Assembly (NCBI GenBank): GCA_963559585.1
Contig: CAUWLJ010000005.1
Location: forward strand, 4,620-68,619
DNA: 64,000 nucleotides
Direction: 5' to 3'
Source: Eisenbergiella sp963559585
GTDB taxonomy: Bacteria > Bacillota > Clostridia > Lachnospirales > Lachnospiraceae
The position numbers and the translations under genes are program-made. The number at the start of each line of letters is the position of its first letter. Positions within the stretch are counted from its first letter, which is position 1. Under the pieces are notes generated by a model. The model did no database searches. It saw only the letters and a list, made by a program, of their open reading frames with translations, and was not told the DNA's origin. Shown here piece after piece: positions 1 through 7,791 of the stretch.

Positions 1-1479
1 GAATTTCTCCTGAAGGCCGCGCTGCACCGCGTCGATGGGGCCGTTGCCCACAGCGGTATACTGGCCGGGGATCCCTGCCCTGGTGTAATCTACGGTCACT
101 CTGGTGTCAAAGGCAGAGCTGGCCTCTCCTGTCAGGTCGTCGATCTTTAAGCGGCGGAAATGCAGAGGCTCCTTCCGCTCCAGATATTCTGCCCGAAACG
201 CCTCCATGATCTGCTCCGGGGACACCTCTCCCTGCTTTTCGGAAATCTTCTGGATCACATTGGCGAACTCCTTGTGCATGGCCTTTGGCAGCTTGAAGCC
301 AAAATAGGTGTCCATGATGAACGCCACCCCGCCCTTGCCGGACTGGGAATTGATGCGGACGATGGGTTCGTACTCCCTGCCTATGTCTGCAGGGTCGATG
401 GGCAGGTAGGGAACCTGCCAGTATTCGGAATTCCGCTCCTTCATGGCATGCACGCCCTTGTTGATGGCGTCCTGGTGAGAGCCGGAAAATGCGGTGAACA
501 CCAGCTTGCCCGCGTAAGGGTGTCTGGCATCGATGGGCATTTTACAGCATCTTTCATATATTTCGATGATCTCGTTCACATGCTCGATAGCAAGCTCAGG
601 GTTGATTCCCTGAGAAAACATGTTGTAGGCGATGGTGAGCAGATCCACGTTTCCGGTGCGCTCCCCGTTTCCAAACAGAGTCCCCTCCACTCTTTCCGCT
701 CCTGCCAGCAGGGCAAGCTCTGCGCTGGCCACGCCCGTCCCTCTGTCGTTGTGGGGATGAACGCTTAAAATGATGCTCTTCCTGTCTTTAAAATGCCTGT
801 TCATCCATTCGATCTGATCCGCATACACGTTTGGCGTGTTCATCTCCACCGTGGAGGGAAGGTTAATGATCATGGGTTCTTCCTTCGTGGGGCCCCATTC
901 CTCCTGCACCGCCGTACAGATTTCCAGTGCAAAATCCAGCTCCGTTCCGGTAAAGCTCTCCGGGGAATATTCCAGCACGATCTTTCCCGGGAATTTCGCC
1001 GCCCGCTCCTTCACCATGCGGGTTCCCTTCACCGCAATATCGATAATCTCCTCCCTGGAAGCATGGAACACCACATCCCTCTGCAGGGTGGAGGTAGAAT
1101 TGTAAATATGTACCACCGCCTGCTTACAGCCCTCAATGGCCTCAAAGGTGCGGTCGATCAGTTCCTCCCGGCACTGGGTCAGCACCTGTACCCGCACATC
1201 GTCAGGAATCAGCTTCCTGTCCACAAGCTGACGCAGAAAATCGTACTCAATCTGGCTGGCCGCCGGGAAACCGATTTCGATTTCCTTGAAGCCCAGCTTA
1301 ATCAGATACTGAAACATTTCAATCTTTTCTTCTACCACCATGGGGTCGATGAGGGCCTGGTTTCCATCGCGCAGATCCACGCTGCACCACACGGGAGCCT
1401 TCCCGATCTCCTTTCCCGGCCATTCCCTTTCCGGATAATCCACCACCGGGTTTCTCCGGTATCTCTTATAATTCAGCAT
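1..1479 (-). CDS. leuA: 2-isopropylmalate synthase (3' end cut by window edge)
   Basis: Catalyses condensation of acetyl-CoA with 2-oxoisovalerate, the first committed step of leucine synthesis, in the cytoplasm. The frame is open for 493 codons from ATG at 1479 to base 1 with no stop, so the C-terminus lies outside the window. Visible motifs are the HMGL-like SVDLRDGNQAL segment near the N-terminus, the metal-binding HPHNDRG motif and the downstream GTLFGNGERTGNVDL motif. The lead-in sequence and length match the long (yeast/actinobacterial, about 550 residue) class of LeuA rather than the short class. The LeuA dimer/regulatory domain begins near LHFRRLKIDD and is truncated. AGGAAAGGAAG precedes the start. 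It lies 104 bp downstream of ptsH with a terminator-like hairpin between them. Confidence 0.95.
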   Translation of the reverse strand, partial: MLNYKRYRRNPVVDYPEREWPGKEIGKAPVWCSVDLRDGNQALIDPMVVEEKIEMFQYLIKLGFKEIEIGFPAASQIEYDFLRQLVDRKLIPDDVRVQVLTQCREELIDRTFEAIEGCKQAVVHIYNSTSTLQRDVVFHASREEIIDIAVKGTRMVKERAAKFPGKIVLEYSPESFTGTELDFALEICTAVQEEWGPTKEEPMIINLPSTVEMNTPNVYADQIEWMNRHFKDRKSIILSVHPHNDRGTGVASAELALLAGAERVEGTLFGNGERTGNVDLLTIAYNMFSQGINPELAIEHVNEIIEIYERCCKMPIDARHPYAGKLVFTAFSGSHQDAINKGVHAMKERNSEYWQVPYLPIDPADIGREYEPIVRINSQSGKGGVAFIMDTYFGFKLPKAMHKEFANVIQKISEKQGEVSPEQIMEAFRAEYLERKEPLHFRRLKIDDLTGEASSAFDTRVTVDYTRAGIPGQYTAVGNGPIDAVQRGLQEKF

Positions 1480-1522
1480 GTTTTTTCTTCCTTTCCTGTC
1501 TCCCTCTGCTGCTGTTATCAAC

Positions 1523-1552
1523 AAAAGCCGCCATAGGTTTCCCCCGGCGGCC
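1523..1552 (-). terminator. Rho-independent terminator between ptsH and leuA
   Basis: On the minus strand a GCCGCC/GGCGGC stem (1546-1551 with 1527-1532) is followed by TTTTGTT. It sits 32 bp after the ptsH stop and about 45 bp before the leuA start. It could end ptsH, or act as an attenuator for leuA; I saw no leader peptide or T-box to favour the second. Confidence 0.6.
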
Positions 1553-1583
1553 TGTTATCTTTTCTACCTAGAGTGTTTTTAAT

Positions 1584-1847
1584 TTATTCCCCAAGACCGC
1601 TTTCTATCGCATTCACCAGGGCCTTCAGCGCGTCCTCCTCGTCTTCCCCTTCGCAGGCCAGCTCGATCTCATCCCCGCACTTCACACATGCTCCCAGAAC
1701 GCTCAGCACGCTCTTGGCATTCGCCGTGCTCTCCCTGAATGTAAAAGTTATGAGTGACTTAAACTGCATCGCTTCTTTGCATAGGATACCTGCCGGTCTT
1801 AAATGCAGTCCTGTGGGATTCTTGATCACTACCTTCTGGCTTACCAT
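1584..1847 (-). CDS. ptsH: HPr phosphocarrier protein of the PTS
   Basis: Small cytoplasmic phosphocarrier that passes phosphate from enzyme I to sugar-specific EIIA domains and, when phosphorylated on Ser46, acts in carbon catabolite control in Firmicutes. The 87-residue length is typical. His15 lies in TGLHLRPAG and Ser46 in NAKSVLSVLG, both in the expected places, so it should be competent for both phosphorylations. AGGAGGTTGATTTC precedes the ATG. It has its own promoter in the gap to glmM and a hairpin terminator after it. A second HPr-like protein at 43149 lacks the active His, so this is the functional PTS copy in the window. A Crh-type protein is unlikely because His15 is present. Confidence 0.95.
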   Translation of the reverse strand: MVSQKVVIKNPTGLHLRPAGILCKEAMQFKSLITFTFRESTANAKSVLSVLGACVKCGDEIELACEGEDEEDALKALVNAIESGLGE

Positions 1848-1923
1848 GAAATCAACCTCCTGTCATTTTTCCATATGGTCATCCGTCATCCCCCTCAGTT
1901 TTCAGACGTGTTGTACCAAAATC

Positions 1924-1952
1924 AGTATACCATTATTCTTCTGCCCGCACAA
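1924..1952 (-). promoter_or_regulatory. Sigma-A promoter of ptsH
   Basis: Minus strand TTGTGC (1947-1952), 17-bp spacer, TATACT (1924-1929), ending 77 bp upstream of the ptsH start in the gap after glmM. Confidence 0.65.
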
Positions 1953-1955
1953 GCC

Positions 1956-3305
1956 TTACAGCATGATATTCTGTATCAGCTCCGCAAGCTTCCTGGCCTC
2001 GTCCTCAATCATGCTCTGATCCTTTCCCTCGATCATGACGCGCACCTTGGGCTCCGTTCCGGAGGGCCTGATCAGCACTCTTCCCTCTCCCGCGAACCTG
2101 CGGTCAAGCTCCTCGATGGCATGAGCGATCTCAGGATACTCCATGTATCTGTCCTTTTTGTGATTGGGCACCTGGGCATTGATCAGCGCCTGGGGCATAA
2201 CGGTCATCACCTGGGCAAGCTGGGAAAGAGGCTTTCCTGTATCCACCATCACCTCCAGCAGATGCAGGGCCGACAGAAGGCCGTCCCCCGTGGTATTTTC
2301 ATCCAGGAAAATGATGTGGCCGGACTGCTCTCCGCCCAGGCTGGCGCCGATCTCGCGCATACGCTCCAGCACATAACGGTCGCCCACCTTGGTCTGCTCC
2401 AGCTTCAGGTGCTCCCGCTCGCCCATCTTGAAAAATCCCAGATTGCTCATCACCGTGGCAACGATGGTATCCTTTTTCAGCTTTCCCTGATCCCTCATGT
2501 GAACGCCCACGATGCTCATAATCTGGTCGCCGTCCACGATCTCACCGTTTTCATCCACAGCCAGCAGGCGGTCAGCGTCTCCGTCAAAGGCCAGGCCCAC
2601 ATCCGCCTTCTCATACACCACCCTGGCCTGCAGCTCCTCCATGTGAGTGGAGCCGCAGTTGGCATTGATATTGGTTCCGTCCGGCATATTGTGGATGGGA
2701 ACCACGTTGGCTCCCAGCTCCCGCAGGGCTTCCACAGAGGTATACCAGGAGGCGCCCTCCGCACAGTCCACCACGATCTTCAGACCCGACAGATCCACGG
2801 GCACGGACTGGATAGCATGGTTGATGTATTCCTCCCTGGCATCCGTCCTGTACTTGATCTTTCCCACCATGGAGCCGGTGGGAAATTCCACCCCCTTCAG
2901 GCCGTCCCGTATCATGGCCTCAATCTCGTCCTCCAGGCTGTCGGGCAGCTTGTAGCCGTTCCCGTCAAAAAACTTGATGCCGTTAAACTCCACCGGATTG
3001 TGGGAAGCGGAGATCACAACCCCTGCCTCCACCTTGTATTTTCTGGTGAGATAGGCCACAGCAGGGGTGGGGATCACTCCCACATAAACCGCATTTGCCC
3101 CCACGCTGCAGATTCCTGCCATAAGCGCATTCGCCAGCATATCTCCTGAAATACGGGTATCGCATCCCACCATGATGGTAGGTCTGTGTTCATTTTCCCT
3201 GGCAAGCACCATTGCTCCTGCCTGACCAAGCTGCATGGCAAGCAGGGGCGTCAGTTCTTCATTCGCCACGCCTCTCACACCGTCTGTTCCGAATAATCTA
3301 GCCAT
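1956..3305 (-). CDS. glmM: Phosphoglucosamine mutase
   Basis: Interconverts glucosamine-6-phosphate and glucosamine-1-phosphate on the route to UDP-GlcNAc and peptidoglycan. The 449-residue protein starts MARLFGTDGVRG, the family signature. The catalytic phosphoserine loop VISASHNP, the metal-binding FDGDADR motif and the sugar-phosphate loop RPSGTEPKVRV are all present and in order. The frame is open four codons further upstream, but GGAGG sits directly before the chosen ATG at 3305. It is the last gene of a cdaA-cdaR-glmM cluster, a widely conserved arrangement in Firmicutes in which c-di-AMP synthesis and cell-wall precursor synthesis are linked; in other species GlmM binds and inhibits CdaA. 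Confidence 0.97.
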   Translation of the reverse strand: MARLFGTDGVRGVANEELTPLLAMQLGQAGAMVLARENEHRPTIMVGCDTRISGDMLANALMAGICSVGANAVYVGVIPTPAVAYLTRKYKVEAGVVISASHNPVEFNGIKFFDGNGYKLPDSLEDEIEAMIRDGLKGVEFPTGSMVGKIKYRTDAREEYINHAIQSVPVDLSGLKIVVDCAEGASWYTSVEALRELGANVVPIHNMPDGTNINANCGSTHMEELQARVVYEKADVGLAFDGDADRLLAVDENGEIVDGDQIMSIVGVHMRDQGKLKKDTIVATVMSNLGFFKMGEREHLKLEQTKVGDRYVLERMREIGASLGGEQSGHIIFLDENTTGDGLLSALHLLEVMVDTGKPLSQLAQVMTVMPQALINAQVPNHKKDRYMEYPEIAHAIEELDRRFAGEGRVLIRPSGTEPKVRVMIEGKDQSMIEDEARKLAELIQNIML

Positions 3306-3376
3306 ATTTACCTCCATGTGGGAGCGCCTCCTGTTCCGTGTCAGCCTCCTATTGGGAAGGGCTGCCCCGTCCTTCA

Positions 3377-3409
3377 GCCGGTTCTGCAGCGCTCCTGCAC
3401 AGAACCGGC
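3377..3409. other. Intergenic hairpin between cdaR and glmM
   Basis: A perfect 10-bp stem, GCCGGTTCTG with CAGAACCGGC, encloses about 13 bases. There is no U-run on the minus strand, so it is more likely an mRNA processing or stability structure inside the cdaA-cdaR-glmM transcript than a terminator. Confidence 0.5.
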
Positions 3410-3436
3410 ACTCCTGCCCGGAAATCCCCGTCCCCT

Positions 3437-4759
3437 CTATTCTGCCGCTTCCGGCTGTTCGTCCGCTTCCTCCGCCTTTCTGGTAATGTGTACGACAGCT
3501 CTTACCTGATCGGCCTGGGATACGCCATCCGGAAGGGGAATCTGAACCTCCATCTGTTCTCTTCCCTCCGTCAGCTCAGCCGCCCCATTCCTTTCCATCC
3601 AGGCAGCCACGTCAATGCTTCCGGTCAGGCTGTCTCTGTCCACCAGCGACAGCTCATCCTGCCTTCCGCGAATGCTTACAGCTACAGCTTCCTCCGGATC
3701 CAGAGTAACCTCATAGCCCTCCGGCACATTCTGGATCACAATTCTGCTTCTGTCTATGGGAACAGTGGCTTCCACCAACGGCTCAATCTTAACTGTGACG
3801 GCTGCTTTTCCGCCAAACTCCTCCGAACCGTTTACCAGGCTGACGCCGTCCGGCAGATATTTTGTCACATCTACCAGCTTCGTCACATCTGCCCTGGCTC
3901 CCGTCAGAGCCAGCTCCTCCGGGGGAATCACGATCTCCGTGATCTCCTTCACCACATTGCTCTTTCCTGCGATCGTCACCTTTTCAGGTGCACAGCTGAT
4001 CTCTCCCGTGGCCTCATATCCGGGCGCAGGCTCACCCTTCACGGACAGGGACAGCGGAACCTCTTTTTTGCGGAGAATCGTGATAGCCAGATTGGCACTG
4101 CCCACGCTCTTGGTGATCCTGTTGTCGGTGATTTCCTTTCCCTCCGCATCCAGCAGACGGATCTTCTCGGATATGGTAATGCTGTCCGTCAGCCCTTCCA
4201 CATCAGCCTCCACCACAGCCTTCGCCACCTGGGACACCAGTGATTCCGGGCCGGAAATCTTCATGGCATTGCCGTCCGTGATGGCAATTTTACTCACAAT
4301 AAAATCATTGGCAGGTTTTCCGGCCTGAACCATCTCAATCATCAGCTGCTTCTCCACCCGGTCCTCCACCTGCAGCTTCATAATATCCGCACTGCCCTTT
4401 ACCTCCTGAATCCGGTTCTCCAGATACCTGTCAACCGTCAGACGGATGGGAACCGTGTTGGTAAAGGAAAGCTCTGAAAAGTCTGCCGCCGCCGTAATAT
4501 CTTCGGCGGTAATGCTTTCCAGCACAGAGCGGCTGGCCCGCACCGTAACCGAAATCCGGTCCGTTCCCTCCAGCACCTCATAGGTCTTGCCCTCATCGGT
4601 CAGCATGCTGGTGTTCTTCATTTCCACCTTAATGTCCCGGAAGGTCTTTTCTCCCACCGGATCGTTAATGTTGATCACCACCATCCACAGAAGCACGGCA
4701 AAGGCCAGCGCCAGAATCTTCAGGCCGAGATTATTCAGAAGTTTTTTTGGTTTTTTCAT
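3437..4759 (-). CDS. cdaR: YbbR-domain regulator of diadenylate cyclase
   Basis: Membrane-anchored extracytoplasmic protein known in other Firmicutes to modulate CdaA activity. The 440-residue protein begins MKKPKKLLNNLGLKILALAF followed by one transmembrane segment (about residues 10-30). The rest is extracytoplasmic and contains repeated YbbR-like units, recognisable by recurring patterns such as VRASRSVLESITAEDITAAADFSEL and VSIRGRQDELSLVDRDSLTGSIDV. The C-terminus is acidic (EEADEQPEAAE). The start lies 29 bp inside the end of cdaA, indicating translational coupling. It is followed by glmM. Identification is by domain architecture and by position in the cdaA-cdaR-glmM operon. Confidence 0.93.
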   Translation of the reverse strand: MKKPKKLLNNLGLKILALAFAVLLWMVVININDPVGEKTFRDIKVEMKNTSMLTDEGKTYEVLEGTDRISVTVRASRSVLESITAEDITAAADFSELSFTNTVPIRLTVDRYLENRIQEVKGSADIMKLQVEDRVEKQLMIEMVQAGKPANDFIVSKIAITDGNAMKISGPESLVSQVAKAVVEADVEGLTDSITISEKIRLLDAEGKEITDNRITKSVGSANLAITILRKKEVPLSLSVKGEPAPGYEATGEISCAPEKVTIAGKSNVVKEITEIVIPPEELALTGARADVTKLVDVTKYLPDGVSLVNGSEEFGGKAAVTVKIEPLVEATVPIDRSRIVIQNVPEGYEVTLDPEEAVAVSIRGRQDELSLVDRDSLTGSIDVAAWMERNGAAELTEGREQMEVQIPLPDGVSQADQVRAVVHITRKAEEADEQPEAAE

Positions 4760-5612
4760 TCTTCGGCCATCCTTTCCAGAGTTTCCTCTCCTTCTCCTCC
4801 GCCGGCTTGTTCTGAATCTGCTTCAGCCTTTCCTCCAGCTCAGGGCCGGATAAATCCCGGCTCAGCCTTCCGCCGAAGGCTACGCTGATTTTCCCTGTCT
4901 CCTCGGAAACGATCACGGTCATGGAATCGGTAGCCTCTGAAATTCCCACGCCCGCCCGGTGCCTGGTTCCCAGCTCCTTGCTTAAGGACATGTTGTCCGA
5001 CAAAGGAAGATAGCAGGTGGCCGAGGTGATCCTGTCCCCTTTTACGATAACCGCCCCGTCGTGAAGCGGTGTGTTATGCTCAAATATATTGATCAGAAGC
5101 TGACTGGTCAGCAGGCCGTCCACCTCGATGCCCGTCCGCTCGTATTCTGCCAGGGAATCATGCTGGGCCACCACAATCAGAGCTCCTGTTTTTACTTTTC
5201 CCATTTCCACGCAGGCCTTGGCAATCTCATGAATCGTCTTGTCAGAAAAAAGCCCTGCCCCGCTCTTTCCCGAATCAAAGGAGAGGACAGAGGGCAGAAA
5301 CTCTTTCTTCCCAAGCTGCTCCAGCGCCTTACGCAGCTCGGGCTGCAGAATGATCAGTACGCCGAAGGCGCAGTAGATAAACACATTCTGGGCGATCCAC
5401 AGGATTGTATTCATGTCAAAAATACCTGCGATCAGGATGAAAATCATGATTACGATAATGCCCTTCACAATCACCCAGGCCTTCGTATACTTGATCCATA
5501 CCATAATGTGGTACACGACGAACGCTATGATCAGGATCTCGATAATGTCCGTGATCTTGATGGACGGCACATATGAAAGATATTTGTTCACGAAGGATTC
5601 TAACAGTTCCAT
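4731..5612 (-). CDS. cdaA: Diadenylate cyclase, membrane-bound
   Basis: Makes cyclic di-AMP from two ATP, controlling potassium/osmolyte balance and wall homeostasis. The N-terminal hundred residues hold three hydrophobic helices (IIEILIIAFVVYHIMVW, VIVKGIIVIMIFILIAGIF, IAQNVFIYCAFGVLIIL). The DAC domain follows, with the signature DGAVIVKGDRITSATCYLPL and the catalytic GTRHRAGVGISEATD segment (DGA and RHR motifs). The last residues, rich in Lys and Glu, overlap the first codons of cdaR. Two in-frame ATGs, at 5624 and 5612, are possible. GGAGG is one base from the first and 13 from the second, so neither spacing is ideal; I prefer 5612. This is the CdaA type, not DisA or CdaS. Confidence 0.95.
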   Translation of the reverse strand: MELLESFVNKYLSYVPSIKITDIIEILIIAFVVYHIMVWIKYTKAWVIVKGIIVIMIFILIAGIFDMNTILWIAQNVFIYCAFGVLIILQPELRKALEQLGKKEFLPSVLSFDSGKSGAGLFSDKTIHEIAKACVEMGKVKTGALIVVAQHDSLAEYERTGIEVDGLLTSQLLINIFEHNTPLHDGAVIVKGDRITSATCYLPLSDNMSLSKELGTRHRAGVGISEATDSMTVIVSEETGKISVAFGGRLSRDLSGPELEERLKQIQNKPAEEKERKLWKGWPKNEKTKKTSE

Positions 5613-5644
5613 ATTTTCTCGCATTCCTCCGCCATTGGACGGAA

Positions 5645-6607
5645 CTAAATTCTATGTGTATGCTTTACCCTTCTGTTTCCGCGCTGGGTAGTAATCTTCT
5701 TTACCTTTTTCTCAGGGGCAGCCATCGCCATCTTGGGAACCGCCTTCACATAATAGTAATATTCATCATCCTCGAACTGCACCTTTTCCGTCCTGGAATA
5801 ATCCAGGTTGAAGCGGAAAAACTGCACCAGGAAGGCAATCAGCACCGCTGCCAGGCTTCCGAGCAGAACGCCTGCGATAGAAAAATTGGCATCGTAGATC
5901 AGGTCGCCCACCAGCAGAACCACTATGTCCAGAAGCGCTCCCGATATAATCGCTATCGACCAGGAGTAATCCACCGACAGCCTTCTCACCAGGTACACCA
6001 TAACGGTGGTCACTGCAAACGCGGCCGCCACGATCATCATGGCACGATCCGCCAGAACCCCGTCCAGCACATCCCGAAACCGCTGGAGCATGGACTCCGC
6101 CGCCGCTGCACCCAGCAGGGAAGCGTTCACACTCATGAAGCTGATCATATAATAGATCAGCACACCGCAGGCCACCGTCACTGCTGACATCGGGCCGCCC
6201 AGGAGCCCGGCCAGAAGCGGAGCCGCATAGGGGATCTTCAGTGCAAAAAGCATCGGGGTCAGCAGTACAAGGAACGTACTCTTGGGCGAGAAGCGGAAAT
6301 AAAGCAGAAAGAGCAGCAGGAAGAGCAGCAGGGCAGCCGCCGCACACTCCAGTGAAACCCTGTACAGATGCAGGGTTACAAAGCCGGCCGCCACAAACAG
6401 TACAAAATTATTCGGCATAAAAGAGCACAGAAGGGCAGGCACCAGAACCACCGCCGGGCTTTTCAGTTCCCCCATATAGCCCAGCTCCCCATTGATCATC
6501 AGCAGGGAAACCAGCGCCAGAAGGAACTTCAGCACCGGAACCAGGTACTCCTCATACTTTATGTAAAAATTCTTGATATATTCCCGAACTACCAGCAATG
6601 ATGTCAT
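5645..6607 (-). CDS. Conserved multi-pass membrane protein of unknown function
   Basis: A 320-residue protein I do not recognise. It contains about eight to nine strongly hydrophobic segments, starting with VPVLKFLLALVSLLMI and including a Leu/Phe-only stretch (LLLFLLLFLLYFRF). The cytoplasmic C-terminal tail of about 60 residues is charged, with an acidic and tyrosine-rich patch (FEDDEYYYYVKAV) and a basic end (KKVKKITTQRGNRRVKHTHRI). The start ATG overlaps the stop of the upstream gene by four bases (ATGA), so the two are translationally coupled; cdaA follows after about 30 bp. Position suggests a Lachnospiraceae-type envelope gene co-transcribed with cdaA. No transporter signature or catalytic motif was visible. 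Confidence 0.8.
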   Translation of the reverse strand: MTSLLVVREYIKNFYIKYEEYLVPVLKFLLALVSLLMINGELGYMGELKSPAVVLVPALLCSFMPNNFVLFVAAGFVTLHLYRVSLECAAAALLLFLLLFLLYFRFSPKSTFLVLLTPMLFALKIPYAAPLLAGLLGGPMSAVTVACGVLIYYMISFMSVNASLLGAAAAESMLQRFRDVLDGVLADRAMMIVAAAFAVTTVMVYLVRRLSVDYSWSIAIISGALLDIVVLLVGDLIYDANFSIAGVLLGSLAAVLIAFLVQFFRFNLDYSRTEKVQFEDDEYYYYVKAVPKMAMAAPEKKVKKITTQRGNRRVKHTHRI

Positions 6608-7017
6608 GATTCTTCCTCATCTTCCTCGTCTTCACTTCCGTCGATCTCCTGAAGCAGCTGTTCCAGCCTGGCCCTGGCCCTGTACGCCCTGCGGTATGTG
6701 ATGTGGGAGATGATCCAGGCCGCTGAAAGATAGACCACGCACAGAACCACATAGCCCAGCAGGAAGCCGCTTCCCAGCTCCATCAGGGCATTTCCATCCG
6801 CCGCATACAGGCTGTCCGTGAGAGAATCCATCCGGTACAGCAGCCGGATCCCCGCCAGAATGGCGTAAGCCGCTGTAGTGGCAAGCCAGGTCTTAACAAG
6901 CTGGAGCCCTACATAATCACTGCGGAAATAACTGCACACTGTCTCGTCCTTCCGCCCCTCTCCGGCCTCATAGGCCGCCATGCGGGTCATCACCGCAACT
7001 TTTTTCTCATTGATCAT
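6604..7017 (-). CDS. Small two-TM membrane protein of unknown function
   Basis: A 137-residue protein not recognised as a known family. Two hydrophobic segments are visible (about residues 43-60, WLATTAAYAILAGIRLLY, and 83-108, GFLLGYVVLCVVYLSAAWII). They are followed by a basic stretch (ITYRRAYRARARLEQLL) and a strongly acidic tail (DGSEDEEDEEES). It overlaps comF upstream and the larger membrane protein downstream by four bases each (ATGA junctions), so all three are likely translated as a coupled unit. The two-helix layout with charged tails would suit a partner or assembly factor of the downstream membrane protein; that is inference from position only. Confidence 0.75.
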   Translation of the reverse strand: MINEKKVAVMTRMAAYEAGEGRKDETVCSYFRSDYVGLQLVKTWLATTAAYAILAGIRLLYRMDSLTDSLYAADGNALMELGSGFLLGYVVLCVVYLSAAWIISHITYRRAYRARARLEQLLQEIDGSEDEEDEEES

Positions 7018-7781
7018 AATGAAAGGCCCTTTCCTATGGCAAGCGTCACAAAATAGATCTTCCTGACCCCGGCCCTCCGGCAGACAAGTGCCGCTTCGTC
7101 TATCGTGCTCCCGGTGGTGTAGATGTCGTCAATGATTACAATCGTATTTAATTTTACCTCATTCCCGGCGATTTTGAAAGCTTTTTTCAAATTATTTTGG
7201 CGTCTGGCGCCCTCCAGCTCCTTCATGGGACGGGTATTTTTTACCCGGATCAGCCAGCCCTCCAGCACCGGAATGCCAAGCTCCCTGCCCAGGCTGCGGG
7301 CCAGAAGGGCGGCCTGATTGTACCCCCTTTTCTTTTCCCGCAGGGGGTGAAGGGGAATGGGCACCAGGGCGTCCGGATGCCAGGAGAGAATCTGCCGTCC
7401 CAGCCGCCGGGCCATCCTTTCTCCCAGATAGTCCGCGTATTCCCTGCGGCCTGCATATTTCAGGCGGTAAATCGTCCTGCGGACGCTTCCGTAGGTATAG
7501 AGAGCCAGCCCTCTGTTGTACCTGTGGCGCAGGCGGCGGCAGTCATGGCACAGATCCGTCTCCTCCTCCAGCTGCTTTCCGCATTTGAGACATCTGGGCT
7601 CCCGGATGAAAACCAGTGTCTTTTCGCATTCCGGACAGATTTTGCAGCCGAAGGGGCGCACCGGACGGTCACACACCGGGCAGCGTCTGGGAAAGCACAG
7701 GTCGCAGAGGATTTTCCCCACCCCTGCAGCCCAGGGCGGCAGGAGACGGGTGTGTACAGTATTCTTTGTTTTCTTTTTCAT
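7014..7781 (-). CDS. comF: ComF family phosphoribosyltransferase-like protein
   Basis: ComFC-type protein, needed in competent bacteria for DNA uptake and present in many non-competent species. The N-terminus has a zinc-ribbon-like run of CxxC pairs (CDLC, CPVC, CPEC, CLKC, CHDC; about residues 27-85). The C-terminus is a type I PRTase fold with the PRPP-binding loop VVIIDDIYTTGSTIDEA. The 255-residue length fits the family. AAGGAGCCT precedes the ATG. It starts 10 bp after the recD2 stop and overlaps the next gene by four bases. The pairing with recD2 suggests a DNA-processing context. The helicase ComFA is not in the window. Confidence 0.9.
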   Translation of the reverse strand: MKKKTKNTVHTRLLPPWAAGVGKILCDLCFPRRCPVCDRPVRPFGCKICPECEKTLVFIREPRCLKCGKQLEEETDLCHDCRRLRHRYNRGLALYTYGSVRRTIYRLKYAGRREYADYLGERMARRLGRQILSWHPDALVPIPLHPLREKKRGYNQAALLARSLGRELGIPVLEGWLIRVKNTRPMKELEGARRQNNLKKAFKIAGNEVKLNTIVIIDDIYTTGSTIDEAALVCRRAGVRKIYFVTLAIGKGLSL

Positions 7782-7791
7782 AGGCTCCTTT

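Noticed and set aside
1480..1583. T-box or leucine leader-peptide attenuator before leuA
   Set aside because: The gap is about 100 bp and has one terminator hairpin, but no Leu-rich leader ORF, no specifier loop and no T-box sequence could be identified.
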